A stretch of DNA of 64,000 nucleotides. Source: Ctenosaura bakeri. Its lineage: Eukaryota; Chordata; Lepidosauria; Squamata; Iguanidae. A program made the position numbers and the translations under genes. This document shows, in pieces, positions 24,307-35,429 of this stretch. The stretch is from assembly GCA_948474755.1 (NCBI GenBank), contig CAOLHI010002540.1, positions 371,181 to 435,180 on the forward strand, in the 5' to 3' direction. Numbering within the stretch: position 1 is the first letter of the stretch; each line of letters begins with the position of its first letter. The notes beneath the pieces are model-generated. The model did no database searches, was not told where the DNA came from, and saw nothing but the letters and a program-made list of their open reading frames with translations.

Positions 24307-25379
24307 AGAAACTACAAGGAACCAGCAGGACCTGCTGTAGCTTTGGACAGTGATCAGGGAGTAGTTACAGCTTCATGAAGTGATGTTAGAGGAATGTCAG
24401 AGAGATTAGCATCACAAGCTTTGGGTGAGGCTTTTGGCATGATTAGTGGGATTTTAGGAGATTAAAGTGGCCCTAGAGCCCTAGAGACCTTGGAATACTC
24501 CCTGGGGAACATGTTACTATGTAGAGAGCTACGGTTGCTCAGGAGGGCAAGCATGGGGCCTATTATGCAACCTGCTAGGACTTGGGCTTAACCTCAATGG
24601 ATTTCCTGGCCTAATTACCCCCAATACAGGTATACAAGTGTGGTGTGTGGGGGGGGGTTGAGATTTGCAAGCCATTCATCCAGTGGGGCTTATAATGTGG
24701 TTTCTTATTCAGCCATCTCTTATAGCAAACAGATCTCTTTGGGGATCATGTCCTTCAGACCACAGTGAGTAAGATACTGCAGGGTGGATGTGTACATGTT
24801 TCACTATGCTTTATTGAGATTTGAAGAAAAAAGAACAAGGAGGAGATGGACAACAAGGAAAAAAGAGAAACAAAAGAAACTCAAGGTAGATGGGATCTGT
24901 AGTTGTTGCCATGGTGCAGCTTTGGCTATTTTTTTTTCCTTGATCCAATATATAGACATTATTTAGTTAAAGATTTTTCCAGCCCTGCCTAGTTACTTCA
25001 TGATTAGTATTTGTGCATAAGATTGGTGATCACCCCCCTCCTTCAGATGGGACTAGAGCTGTGGATAAAATCATGAGCCCTTCAAGACCAAAGCGAGGTG
25101 AGTGGTCACACAGCAGCCATATTGTAAAGAAGGCCCAAGGTAATACATCAGTTCAGTTTCAAGGTGTCCAAAGACAGCAAAATAAGTTTATGTGTTGGGA
25201 GTTTTCTGGGAGGTCATTATCCCCATGATTGGTCAGTAAATATATTAAAATGCCTCTATTGTCAGGGCTTGAGTATGTTATTTTTGGATGTTGCCTTCCA
25301 GTATCTCCCAACCAGTATGTAGTCCCCCACAAAGTAATGGTCAGTATACTACAACAGCTCCTTAGTTAAGCCTGACTCC
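24307..25379. other. unassigned sequence
   Basis: No recognised element. G run near 24650. The composition is close to the window average. Confidence 0.35.
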
Positions 25380-26065
25380 TCCAAACCTGAAAGAAACGTC
25401 ATTTATCCATGCTCCAGTCTCTGGCAGAATGGATCTTTTTCTCCCCATGCAGCTGAGGCCTAGTAATGTAGGTTGAAGTGAAGTTATGATTATGACAATC
25501 ATGACTAAGTCACAATCATGACTAAGGCCCTTTTTGAGTGGAACAATCGCGTGACGCTTCAACATAGAGCAGGCACCACTCACACACTTTTTCATTTTTG
25601 GCTTTCAGTCGACAATGGTGTGCAATCATGCATTGCTGCAGGGCCCCGTGCACACTTGCCATGTGTGCAGAGCCTCTGGAGCTGTGCCGGTCATGCTTCC
25701 TGCCCCAGCACAGCCTGGGAAACTCCCAGGCTGCACTGCGGAAGGAAGAGGCGGGGCTCTCACACTACTTGCTCAGGCGGTTCGTGTGGAGCTGAAGCAG
25801 TGGGGATGTGAGAGCCTCTCTCTGGAGGCTGCTTGCGCGATCCCTGCACCCCAGTGCCAAAAAAAGTTAAGGTGCAGAATGGGCCTAAGTAGTGCTCATG
25901 AATACGGAACAGTTGCCTGGAATCACTCAAACCAAACCAACCATTGTGACACTACTGCCATAATCATAACTCCCTCTCAACCTACTTTACTGGACATTGG
26001 AGAAGGAGATTCATTCTGTCAGAGACTGGGGCATGGATGAATGACATGGTTCATGCCAGGTGAGC
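25380..26065. repeat. long inverted repeat (about 120-bp arms) split by element C
   Basis: The arm at about 25395-25500 (TTTATCCATGCTCCAGTCTC, ...GTTATGATTATGACA) is complementary to about 25940-26045 (TGCCATAATCATAACTCCCT...AGACTGGGGCATGGATGAA). The match holds over roughly 100-125 bases with scattered mismatches. The loop originally held about 50-110 bases, and element C later inserted there with a TAA duplication. It is probably another TIR element, but its outer ends are too decayed to place. Confidence 0.7.
25526..25885 (+). mobile_element. GGCC-ended TIR element, copy C
   Basis: 360 bp from GGCCCTTTTTGAGTGG to GCAGAATGGGCC, with a perfect TAA duplication (25523-25525 and 25886-25888). 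It contains the palindrome CAGCCTGGGAAACTCCCAGGCTG near 25708-25730. GGAAGGAAGAGGCGGGGC (25740-25757) combines tandem GGAA with a GC box. The central ATTTTTGGCTTTCAGTC stem is eroded. Confidence 0.8.
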
Positions 26066-26347
26066 TCACTAAATTAAGTATGCTTATTATATTTAACTAT
26101 ACTTATTTGAGTAGCTGATATAGAATAATGGCAAATTTTTCCAATTCTCACTGTAATGTTCTTAGAAATATAAATATATAATGAGTTTTCCTTTATGCAA
26201 TCAATAAATATAAATACATTTATATAGATATTCAAATATACCCAGCTGTAATTTGTGATATGCTAAGGTACTTAAGATCTTAGCTACATGTGACGTTTCA
26301 TGTCTGTGATGTTTTGTGTCTGCTTCAGAAAATTTCTCCACTGTCAA

Positions 26348-26550
26348 AGGGCCTTTCTGCACTCCACTGTCATAGTGCTATTATTCCAGTTCCAACATCC
26401 TACAGAATCCTGGGGTTTGCAGTTTAGCGAGGGGCATTTAGAATTATCAGCCAGAGAGCTCTTTGACCTCAATAAACTACAAACCTCAGAATTCCACAGG
26501 ATGTTGAAAGTAGAATAATAGCACTGTAACAGTGGAGTGCAGAAAGGCCC
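26348..26550. mobile_element. GGCC MITE, copy a (full length)
   Basis: About 203 bp. Long inverted arms begin AGGGCCTTTCTGCACTCCAC and end GTGGAGTGCAGAAAGGCCC. CAA lies on both sides (26345-26347 and 26551-26553). The centre reads CAGCCAGAGAGCTCTTTGAC. This is the least decayed copy and serves as the reference. Confidence 0.85.
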
Positions 26551-26553
26551 CAA

Positions 26554-27578
26554 GTTTCATTTCATGTCATCCCTATGCTAATAATATTTCTGTACAACCC
26601 CCAGCTATAGAAACAATGCTGTCCAGACCAGCCAACACCAGAGTTTCCAGCTTTCATGGATAGAATCCTCCAGTAGAATGGTAATTCTGAAATTTTCAAG
26701 ACACGTATCTCCTACAAAATGGGCACTGAATTTCCACTAACATTAATTTCATTAAGATGAATTTGAAAATTCCTTCCCTAGAAAAATGATCAAAGAATTT
26801 CAAACCTGAGGAGGCCACAAAGAGTTTTGAAGAGATAGCACTATTTCCTGGAGCTAGTGGTTCATCATATCTCTAGCCTACAGCCATTTTGTCATAGAAA
26901 TTTCCATACTAGACAAATGAGGAAAATGCACCACAGAAAACAGCTCTTGACCATTTTTTGTTTGTTTGTTTCATGATATGGTAGAGGAAAGAGATTAATG
27001 GTTCACTGGATACTTCAATGGACTAGTTCAGGCTGAATCTAGCAATGAGCACTTGCTCCTTCATTGCCACAAGCTGAAGCAGTACGATGAGAAGATGAAA
27101 TAGTTATTTGTTTTGTGGTCTTCAGGCAGTCCCTGGCTTGACCTGGCCTATACTGCATTTAAGACTGAAGTTTATAACGAGTGTACTACTATATTGATCT
27201 GATCATCCTTTTCCTTTAGCTTAACAGTTTGTATAGATGAATTCTGTTAAAACTATTTTTTTTGTATTTGTTTTTACATAACTTTGAAAGAAACAAAGGC
27301 AGATAAATTAAATAAATAATTAACTACCTTTGAGCAATGTATTGTCATAATACATATCATCATTCTATATTGTTTAAATATTACAGAAATGCAGAAAGAT
27401 GTGATAAATGTTACTTGAACTATCAGGGTCATATTATGGTTCAGAATAAATATCTTAGATTTTGACCTCAAATCTCAGAGTGTAAGCATCATTGGCAGGG
27501 CAGTATGTAATTCTTTATTAATTTTAGACTTGAAGAATGCAATAAGTAATCATAGCTATATTCTTCCTGACGCTATGT
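26554..27578. other. unassigned sequence
   Basis: AT-rich. No gene or recognised repeat. Confidence 0.4.
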
Positions 27579-27889
27579 GGACTTATTCTGTGTAAAACAT
27601 ACATGTGCATTTTTGTTTCATAGAAAACATGGTTTTCTACACAGAAAATAACATTTCAGTTCAGGAATACTATTGTCTGAAAAGAAAATGTTGTTTCCTG
27701 CACAGATAATGGCAGTAGTTTGGAACTTATACTATGCGAATAGACAAATGGTATTTTTGTGCAGAAATTTTTTTCTGCACATGAAACAGCATTTTCTTCA
27801 CAGATAAAACACTAGATTTTATACAGAAAATACTGGTCTGTTTCTGTCTACAATAAAAGGCAAGTGTGAATTTTATACAGAATGAGTCC
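27579..27889. mobile_element. TIR element with internal CACAGAAAAT iterations
   Basis: GGACTTATTCTGTGTAAAA at the left end pairs with TTTTATACAGAATGAGTCC at the right end (17 of 19). Inside, variants of a CACAGAAAATA/CACAGATAAAA motif recur at least five times, partly in inverted pairs (TGTGCAGAAA...TTTCTGCACA near 27760-27782). At 311 bp it has no coding capacity. A possible relative lies near 44325-44440. Superfamily unknown. Confidence 0.55.
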
Positions 27890-28295
27890 TAAAATGTTAA
27901 GATTCTCATCAGTCCAGGATTTTCCATATCAAGGTTTCCCTACAGTTGAAAGACACATTTTTAACATTTTTCTAACATTTTTCAATATTCTTTCCATCTT
28001 TATCCAAAGGTGGAAAGAGTAAAACATTTCACATAGCAAAGGGACAGGTTTCACTGTACAGGATTTATCCCCAGTTTGCCTAACTAAATCTTATACCAGT
28101 GGTGGAGAACTTCAGTCTGTTGATTGCATACGTTCAAGAAATGTGTCCCCATGCAGATTTTGGCCTACTGATTGATCATGTTTCAAAGCACTGCAGTGAT
28201 GGGAAAAGCTGACTGATACAGAGAAGAGAAGAAAGAAGTTGGTTTACATAAGCTATGTCCACATTTTGCCCTGGCTTTGGACATCAATTGGCATA

Positions 28296-28772
28296 GGCCC
28301 TTTCCACACAAGGGTAATAAAACGGTGTAGAGCGACCTCTGATGGAGGTCGTCTATACCGTGGAGTGGAGTTGAGAGGACTACTTTAGCATAGTTCCACA
28401 CCCCAATCTGCACAGGAGTGACCAGAAGTGGTGGCGCTGCGTGTTTTTTAAAAACCACTTTTGAGGAGGTTTTTAAAAAGCACGGAGCATGGAGCCCCGT
28501 GCAGCCCCGTTGCAGCACCCGGTGTAGATTTGCAGGCACGCGCAAGTGCGTGCCTGGAGATATTCTGGGGGCGGGCTTCCGGCTGGCGAGCTTCTCCGGT
28601 TGGTGGAGAGCCTCCGCCAGCCGTAAGTCGCCATTTTGGATGCCGCAGGATGCCGAGGAGTGTGGAGCAGTGAACTTGCGCTGCTCTGTGTGGCGACGGA
28701 CTTACCGGGTTGCTGGTAAGCTCCGTTTCCGCGTGTTTTACCCAGTTTCTCCCTCCATGTGTGAAAAGGGCC
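28296..28772. mobile_element. GGCC-ended TIR element, second family (copy J)
   Basis: 477 bp from GGCCCTTTCCACACAAG to GTGTGAAAAGGGCC, flanked by ATA and ATC. Hairpins are GACCTC/GAGGTC near 28335-28352, a T/A-rich central stem near 28440-28482, and CGGCTGGCG/CGCCAGCCG (28580-28588 with 28615-28623). It is GC- and CpG-rich against its AT-rich flanks. A 167-codon frame across it is incidental. Confidence 0.72.
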
Positions 28773-31082
28773 ATCGTTCTTTTAGTAGGATTTTTTTCCC
28801 CCTAATTTCAGCCAAAGGACTTTGTGCAGAAAAAAAAAAAAACCACCTTCCATTCCAGTACTTTTCCCTTTTGGCTTCTATGGCAAATAGCACCTGTGAG
28901 GAGAGAGAAACACAGGAATGAAATGGTTTCAAAATATTTTGCATCTTCCACTTGAGATCATTCAGAATGAGAAACATATCTTTAAAAATTGCCAGCCTAT
29001 TCCTAAAGTCTCCAGATTTAAACTGCTTTGGAGTGGATAACATTTTAGCATTAATGAATGACTTGTGAGATTATTTCAGAGCTAAAATGAACTGGTCAAT
29101 ATAAAATCTACCAAATGAATTAGGTCCACCCATTGAATGGCAACATTTAGAACAGTTCATCATGACCAGCCTCTGTGATTTGAAGTTTATGAAGTTCACC
29201 AAGAGCAGCCTCTGTCATTCTACTTTTCAGTTGTTTAGCATGACTTTTTTTTTCTCATTTGACAGCTGAACACAAATCTGGTGAGTTACAAATCATGTAT
29301 AAACTAATAAAATCTGGTTCTGTCTCTCAACCTGCAAAGTATAAAACAAATTTAGTACATTAATGCCATAGTTACAAATTAAAATATTTACTTCATACAG
29401 GATCAAGTATAGCTTGAATTCCTTTATTCATCTTCCTTTGAAGAAGTTTTTAAATCTGAATATCTTCTCTTTGTGAGATATCATACTCTGGTTCTTTTGG
29501 CTACTCTGTGAGCAATTTTGTTTATTACACGGTCCTTTTGTGATTTTTTTTTTTAAAAAATAAACATACACCCTCCCCCATTACTTCCATTGCTGCTGAT
29601 CTTACCTAGTGTTCCAAGAAGAGTAAGATATCTTGGAGCCCCAGAATCCTATATTTGCTGCCAAGAATATCAATAAAATATTCTGGCAACACTCTATGAC
29701 CAAGGTGTATTGATAATCAGTGCAAACCTTACCTGTACTATCTCCAGCCTTTCCAGATAAGCCTCGTCAACTGAGACAGCAAACCACTCACAATGCTAAA
29801 AAAAGTTCACTACCTCCCCCTACCATCACAAAAAAGATGGCACCTGCAGTTGGATTGAGAGACAGCTTACTTGTCCAGCAATACAATCAAATATCCTGAT
29901 TTGTTTCAGGATCCAGAGCCTTTCCTTGAAGAAACATTTATTGCTCAATGTAGCTACATAAAAGAAACCCAAGTGGGTGCTAATGCCTTCAATTCCAAAC
30001 AGTCTACTCTTTGTGAACTCCCTGCTGATTCATCACAGTCACATTCAAGGGCCAAGTCCATAGATTACAGTGAGCTCTGAGAGGTACATTATGCTTTTGT
30101 GTAACACTCCTTTGGCCTTCTTGATTCATTCTACTCACCCTTTCTCTTCTTTCTACTTGCACCCAATCATCTTCCTTTTATCATGTTTCTTTTATGATTA
30201 TGTGCATATATTTCATGTCCCTCTGGCATTTGTAAGAAGAAAGTCCTTGTTTCCATCCTCCTGTCTCCATCTTCGTGTGAGTTTGTTGAGATAAGATATT
30301 GATTTGTAAAACATGGTAACCCTAAAATTAAATCTAGTGGGCATACAGCTTAGCAGCTTGTTATTTAGTGCCTCGCTTTGAAAATGCTTTCTTGTAAACA
30401 TTGAGCTTAGGGGCTCTTTTCTGCCCCAGAACTGTTGCCTCATTAACCCCTGCAACAGATTTTATATACTTAGAAACTCCACCCATATGTAAGGCACACA
30501 TCCTCGGCTAGTAGCATCTCCACTTTTTATTTGGTGAACCGCAGTTCACCTCTGTATTATCTGAATATTTTACCAGGGTGTTTTGTTTTGTTTTTTAAAT
30601 AGCTTGCTTTTCCATTGCTATAGGATTATGGCCTTAATTAAGCCTTATCTTTTTGTAAACTTTTTTCTTGGTTAAATAAACCTTTTATACTTCAATTGTA
30701 AGTGTCTCCTTTTTGAAAATATTATGTGCACATTATATTTCTGCACAAGAGTCCAACATTCCTAGGGTCACATGTATATCTGTGAGTTCATATATACAGC
30801 AATTTTAGCAGAGGACTATATTCAGTCCCTCTTTCCCCAGCCTCTGCACAGATATTTTAGCTGAGTCTTTCCATTCTGCACCTCTGAGGCACTCATTCTG
30901 ATTTTGGCTCACAAATAGGAGTGCTGAAAGAAAGAGAATTTTTTTTGCCTCTGTCTCAGCATGGAAGGCTGTTTACTGGAGGACAGGTTGAGATGTCTAG
31001 GGGATGAACTAACCCCCAATAGCAGTAGTTTCTAATCCCATATAGTGGTGGACTGCTCTTTATCCCTAAACTGTTGCACTGG
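28773..31082. other. unassigned sequence
   Basis: Nothing recognised with confidence. The part at 30490-30715 ends in GGTTAAATAAACC and could be an LTR end, but I found no second copy to support it. Confidence 0.35.
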
Positions 31083-31108
31083 AGTAGTAGTAGTAGTAGT
31101 AGTAGTTG
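31083..31108. repeat. (AGT)n microsatellite
   Basis: About eight GTA/AGT units followed by TGCTGCTGCT. Confidence 0.93.
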
Positions 31109-31129
31109 CTGCTGCTATGTGATAAGCCT

Positions 31130-31285
31130 GTTACAGAGTGTTCTTGGCAAGATTGGTTTGACGAGTTGCCTTTGTCTCCCTCTGAGATTGAGAGAATGTG
31201 ACTTCCCCAGTGGGTGTCCATGGTTGAGCAGAGATTCAAATCCTGGTCACCAGAATCACAGTCCAACGCCTAAACCTAAACAGTA
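31130..31285 (-). repeat. Sauria SINE, partial
   Basis: Complement of the SINE from the middle (TTCTTGGCAAGATTGGTTTG) through GAGAGAATGTGACTTCCCCA and AGATTCAAATCCTGGTCACC (B-box region) to CAGTCCAACGCC. The 3' tail is missing. Confidence 0.7.
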
Positions 31286-31423
31286 ACTCCTCTTATTTCT
31301 GTGCAGAGAATCCCAGCAAAAGGCAGGCAATTTGCCAACTCTCTTCAGGCCTATCAGTTTTTTCTAGTGTTCATCTCACCTTCTTAGGTTGGGCAAATGC
31401 CACAGCTTGGGAGTAGGATTTTC

Positions 31424-31427
31424 TTTA

Positions 31428-31480
<53 letters not shown>

Positions 31481-31539
31481 GTCTGTCTGTCTGTCATATA
31501 CATATACATGTGTGTGTATGTGTGTGTGTGTGTGTGTAT
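31424..31539. repeat. (TATC)n(TGTC)n...(TG)n compound microsatellite
   Basis: About 14 TATC units, four TGTC units, a short unique part, then a (TG)n tract at 31508-31538. It is followed by GATATGGGACCCAAGTGG, a LINE-tail remnant. Confidence 0.95.
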
Positions 31540-31596
31540 AATATTCCTACTTACTCGTGATATGGGACCCAAGTGGCTAAACTGAGGAGAAGCTAA

Positions 31597-31977
31597 GGCC
31601 TTTTCCGCAGCATACCTGCTTCTGGTGCAGGTGTGCAGAGACCACGTGAGCAGCCTCTTCCGACTGGCAGGCAGCATGTGGGCTCTGCTTCTTCCTTCCA
31701 CAGTGCAGCCAGTTATTTTCCCAAGCTGTGCTGGGGGAGGAACCACGAGGGCCATCTCTGGAGGCTGCACATGGAGGGTAAGTGTGTGTGTGGGCCTGGA
31801 GCAACGCACGATCATGCATCATTTTCGGCAAGAAGCCAAAAATGATATATTGTGCGATCGGCGCCTGCTGGCCCCAGCAGCATCATGCAATTGTGAGGAC
31901 GTCATGTGGACCAGTCTTCACAATTGTGTGATGCTCTGGAGGCCCTTTCACATGAGAAAAGGCATGCAAAAAGGGCC
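31597..31977 (-). mobile_element. GGCC-ended TIR element, copy D
   Basis: 381 bp with perfect TAA duplication (31594-31596 and 31978-31980). It is inverted relative to B, C and F. Stems are TCATTTTCGGC/GCCAAAAATGA near 31820-31846, and an AATTGTGAGGA/TCTTCACAATT pair near 31888-31928. The GC-box block has decayed to GGCTCTGCTTCTTCCTTCC near 31681-31699. Confidence 0.8.
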
Positions 31978-31980
31978 TAA

Positions 31981-32640
31981 ATCTCCAGCTGGTGACTGTT
32001 AACAAATGATTGTTAAAATAATAATAAAAAGTCTTTACCTGCTGGGTAAAGGAAAGCAAAGAAGATGACAGCCTAACCTCTGATGAAAAGGAATTCCACA
32101 GCCTGGGAACAATGCCAGGTAAACTCTTTCAGAACCACCAACAGAATTTCCTACAAGCAAATCAGAAACCAATGCCGTGTGACACCATGTCATGATGTCT
32201 TCCTTGCTTGATGTCAAAATTGCTCATGAAAGCAACAGGAGTTCACTTGGTTTCATTTCCAAATGCCTTTTGTTCTTCTTTATAAAAGACTGTTTTCAAC
32301 TTATCTGTCTCCAGGAATGAGTCAGTCAGTTTGTAGTGAAGAAGTACAAAGTTCTGACAGGAAGCAATTGTTTAATAGTTTTCAATGAAAGACTTCCATT
32401 GACTCACAAGGGCTGGCTGTGCCAGTCACTCACTGTCTTTCTTACATTTGACTGAAAACTCATTTTAGACTAATTTGATGTAAAATGGTCTCCCTAGGAA
32501 GTGCACGTTTTCACTCAGAGAACTCGGCAGTCTCATTTAGTTGCCTACACACACTAATCTCATTGTAATCATGTTACTTATCTTTTAATTTTGCATGTGG
32601 CAGATGCACATCCGACAAGGCATTCAGGTGGGACTCTTGT
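31981..32640. other. CR1/L2-like remnant and unassigned sequence
   Basis: 32030-32220 resembles a short decayed CR1/L2-like piece (GAATTCCACAGCCTGGGAAC). 32240-32600 has no recognised repeat and no coding potential. Confidence 0.35.
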
Positions 32641-32649
32641 GGATAAAAT

Positions 32650-33550
32650 TGATTTCACTGCATTTAAATATGTCAGTGTTGGATTCATGTGAACAAATTT
32701 TAGCCACCAAACAGATAAGAATGTGGGTCATAAAATGCAACTGAAACTCATGTTGCCAGGTCATACACTCCCACTCCATGATACGGATTAATTGCCAAAT
32801 ATTAGTTGACATGAAATATACATTATATCCTGCTATGGATGGGAAGCCTACTGGCAAAGAGGAACTGGCTGCACACACACATTGCAAAACTAGGTCAGAT
32901 CAGGACCTCAGGGCATGGCTAGGTGATAGTCAAGGAAACTCTAGCGCTAATGGACTTGCAAATGTACCTCAATGACTCAATCTTTAGAAACAACAGCACC
33001 CAAAACTCCTTTCACAGAACTGATTCTCTTCAACCCTCTCCCTTTGTCCACCAGAACTCTCCCTTTGTCCCCTCATCTGTCCCATCATTAAGAAGCTACA
33101 CAATTCCCATCAGTCCTTTGTCACCTGATGCTAAGGCCCTTAGCTCATTCTGGACCCCATTGTCTACTCTGCCAGTAGAACACCTTCCCCTCAGGGCAGA
33201 AAAAGAGTACTTAAACTCTGGCTCTGAGCCAGATAGGCTGTAGTACATATCACAGTGGTACATAGGATCATCACTCTGCCACTCTGATTCCCATTCCTGT
33301 AATAACCTTGGACCTAGACTAAGACAAATCACTTCTCTCCAAATCGGTAGATATCACCCACTTCTCCCTAACTTCCTGCTATCCAATTTTTCACTTTTTT
33401 CCTTCAGTTAACCTTGTGTGGTTGTGAGACTGCTTGGATCTTGTGTGTGATTGTGATAATCTACAATAAAATACAATTTTAATCTCCAGATGGTGTCCCT
33501 GCATTAGTACTGGTATACAGAGATGGAAAGATCCTTCAAGGTTACACCCC
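32650..33550 (+). mobile_element. LTR-like repeat, copy 2
   Basis: Collinear with 665-1640 and 42690-43740. Shared blocks include CATACACTCCCACTCCATGA near 32763, GACCTCAGGGCATGGCTAGG near 32904, GGGCAGAAAAAGAGTACTTAAAC (TATA-like, near 33195-33216), and an AATAAA signal at 33464-33469. CTGCATTAGTACTGGTATACA follows near 33500. Best read as a solo LTR of the same family. No internal region is attached. Confidence 0.6.
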
Positions 33551-33882
33551 TCTCGGAAACAACGAGAAAGCAGAAGTACAGCAACATATCAGAATTTATG
33601 AAGAATATGTTTCTCAAGTGAGTTTTAGCTAGAAAAATAAGTTTTTTACTTTTCTTTGTGTGCAAAAGATCCAAAAAAAAACACAACCTGGATGGACAGA
33701 ATCAGTCTAGAAGGTCCTTTGCTGACCGCATGAGGCAGTGCAGTAGTTAGCTGTATGTGATAGCAATGTACTTGAAAGTATAAAACTAAGTAAAATCCCT
33801 GTATAAAGCAATACATGCACAACATATAAAAGCAGTGGCAGTAAAAGTCAATTTTAACTACTAACACAGAATAATACTCATA

Positions 33883-34309
33883 GGCCCTTTCGGCAACTTA
33901 CCTTTTCTCAGCACTGGGGCGCAGGGATCACACGAGCAGCCTTTTCCAAGAGGCTTTCATGTTCCTTCTGCTTTGGCTCTGCAGCTGCTGCCTGCCGGCC
34001 AGTAGGCAACACGAGGGCTCCGCCTCTTCCTTCCACAGCACTGCCGGGCATTTTCCCAGGCTATACTGGGGGAGGAAGCGTGAGTGCTGTGGCTCTGTGT
34101 GGCTCCACATGCACAGTAAGTGCACACAGGGCCCTGGAGTGATGCGTAATTACACACCATTTTTGGCTACAAGCCAAAATAGTGCGCGATCAGGGCCTGC
34201 TGGCCCCAACAGCATCACACAATTGCGAGGATGTCATCTGAAACACTCCTCACAATTGTGCAATGCTACGGAGGCCCTTTCACATGGCAACTGCCATGAG
34301 AAAAGGGCC
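33883..34309 (-). mobile_element. GGCC-ended TIR element, copy E
   Basis: 427 bp with perfect ATA duplication (33880-33882 and 34310-34312), in the same orientation as D. The stem at 34218-34231 with 34247-34260 (CACAATTGCGAGGA/TCCTCACAATTGTG) has one mismatch. The central stem is ATTTTTGGCT/AGCCAAAA. The block GCTCCGCCTCTTCCTTCC lies at 34017-34034. Confidence 0.8.
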
Positions 34310-34312
34310 ATA

Positions 34313-34714
34313 GTCTAACCATGGCTATATGGTGATCACCAAATACATTGAATCTGAAAATAAATGATTACACTAATTCATTGTCCTTAATTCATTATTT
34401 TTTTAAGAAAATAAGCAGTACTGGTAAAACTTATTATTTAAATTGTTAAATGGACATGGCATTAATGAGTTTACTACTAATGCTTGGAGTTAAGTAAAGT
34501 AATTAAGTAAATGTAATTGTTCCCTAAATTTAGAAGGAATGTGTTGACTAGCAAGTTATTAGTGATTAATATAATGAATCAATTTTATAAATCCCACTAA
34601 AATAATTATCTTAATACATCAGTAATTGAATTAACATCAGTGTTAATGTACTAGTGTATATGCTAACAAGTCTAGCTTCCAAAATGTACACCCAATATTT
34701 CCATAATTGCACCC
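34313..34714. other. unassigned AT-rich sequence
   Basis: Dominated by TAAT/TTAA-rich sequence. No recognised feature. Confidence 0.4.
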
Positions 34715-34860
34715 CATGCCTATGCACTACCCTGTTATAGCACAATGATTCCACTTTCAACATCCTACCGGCCGGCCCCTTCCAAAATTGCAAACCCCAG
34801 GATTCCATAGGATGTTGGAAGTGGAATCATCACGCTATAAGAGTGTAGTGTGGAAAAGGC
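34715..34860. mobile_element. GGCC MITE with rearranged centre
   Basis: The left arm (GCACTACCCTGTTATAG...TTCCACTTTCAACATCC) and right arm (GCAAACCCCAGGATTCCATA...AGTGTGGAAAAGGC) are joined by CGGCCGGCCCCTTCCAAAATT in place of the normal centre. This is an internal-deletion derivative of about 146 bp. Confidence 0.75.
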
Positions 34861-35164
34861 TTATGTAAGGTTTAGGTGAAGATCACACAAAAGAGAAGGT
34901 ACATCCAATTGAGTATCAGCAACACACGGAAGATTGCTTACACACACAGGTCTCTTCTCCTAGACTGGGGAATACCTATGATAGAAAGAGGAAGTTGTGT
35001 GACCTAGTAAAGTTTTCCTCTAAGTCTCAAGGAATTCCAGGAAATTTTGTTTGTTTGTTTTGTTTGCTTTCCATTAGCTTATCTCTACTATATAAAAGTC
35101 AAAGTTTGTGAGTTATCTTATCTATTTGTCTGCATCAGGAAAGCAAAGACCTCATATTATTGGC

Positions 35165-35245
35165 TGACTGTGAAGATTCTATGGAATGTTGGGGTTGGCG
35201 GTTCAGGGAGGGGCCTTTAGAATTCTCAGTCAGAGAGCTCCAAAT
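35165..35245. mobile_element. GGCC MITE, internal fragment
   Basis: TCTATGGAATGTTGGGGTTG, then GGGAGGGGCCTTTAGAATTC and CAGTCAGAGAGCTC, match the MITE centre. Both ends are missing. Confidence 0.6.
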
Positions 35246-35429
35246 AGATTGGTTGCTATGGACACAAGGCCTAGCAGCAAGTCCCCTCACAAACCCAACC
35301 TCTGTATGTTAACAACTCCTAATACAGACTGGATTGGGGTATATGGGCAGAAGTTACAGGTACTGAACAACACAGTTTAGGGCATTAGAGAAACAGGATC
35401 TCAGATCTGTGTATTTCAAACTCATCTAG

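Noticed and set aside
25615..26040. 141-codon open frame
   Set aside because: It runs through TIR element C into the inverted-repeat arm. No protein domain, and the frame is incidental to GC-rich element sequence.
28418..28921. 167-codon open frame, the longest in the window
   Set aside because: It lies in GC-rich, stop-poor element J and ends in flanking sequence. No transposase or other domain.
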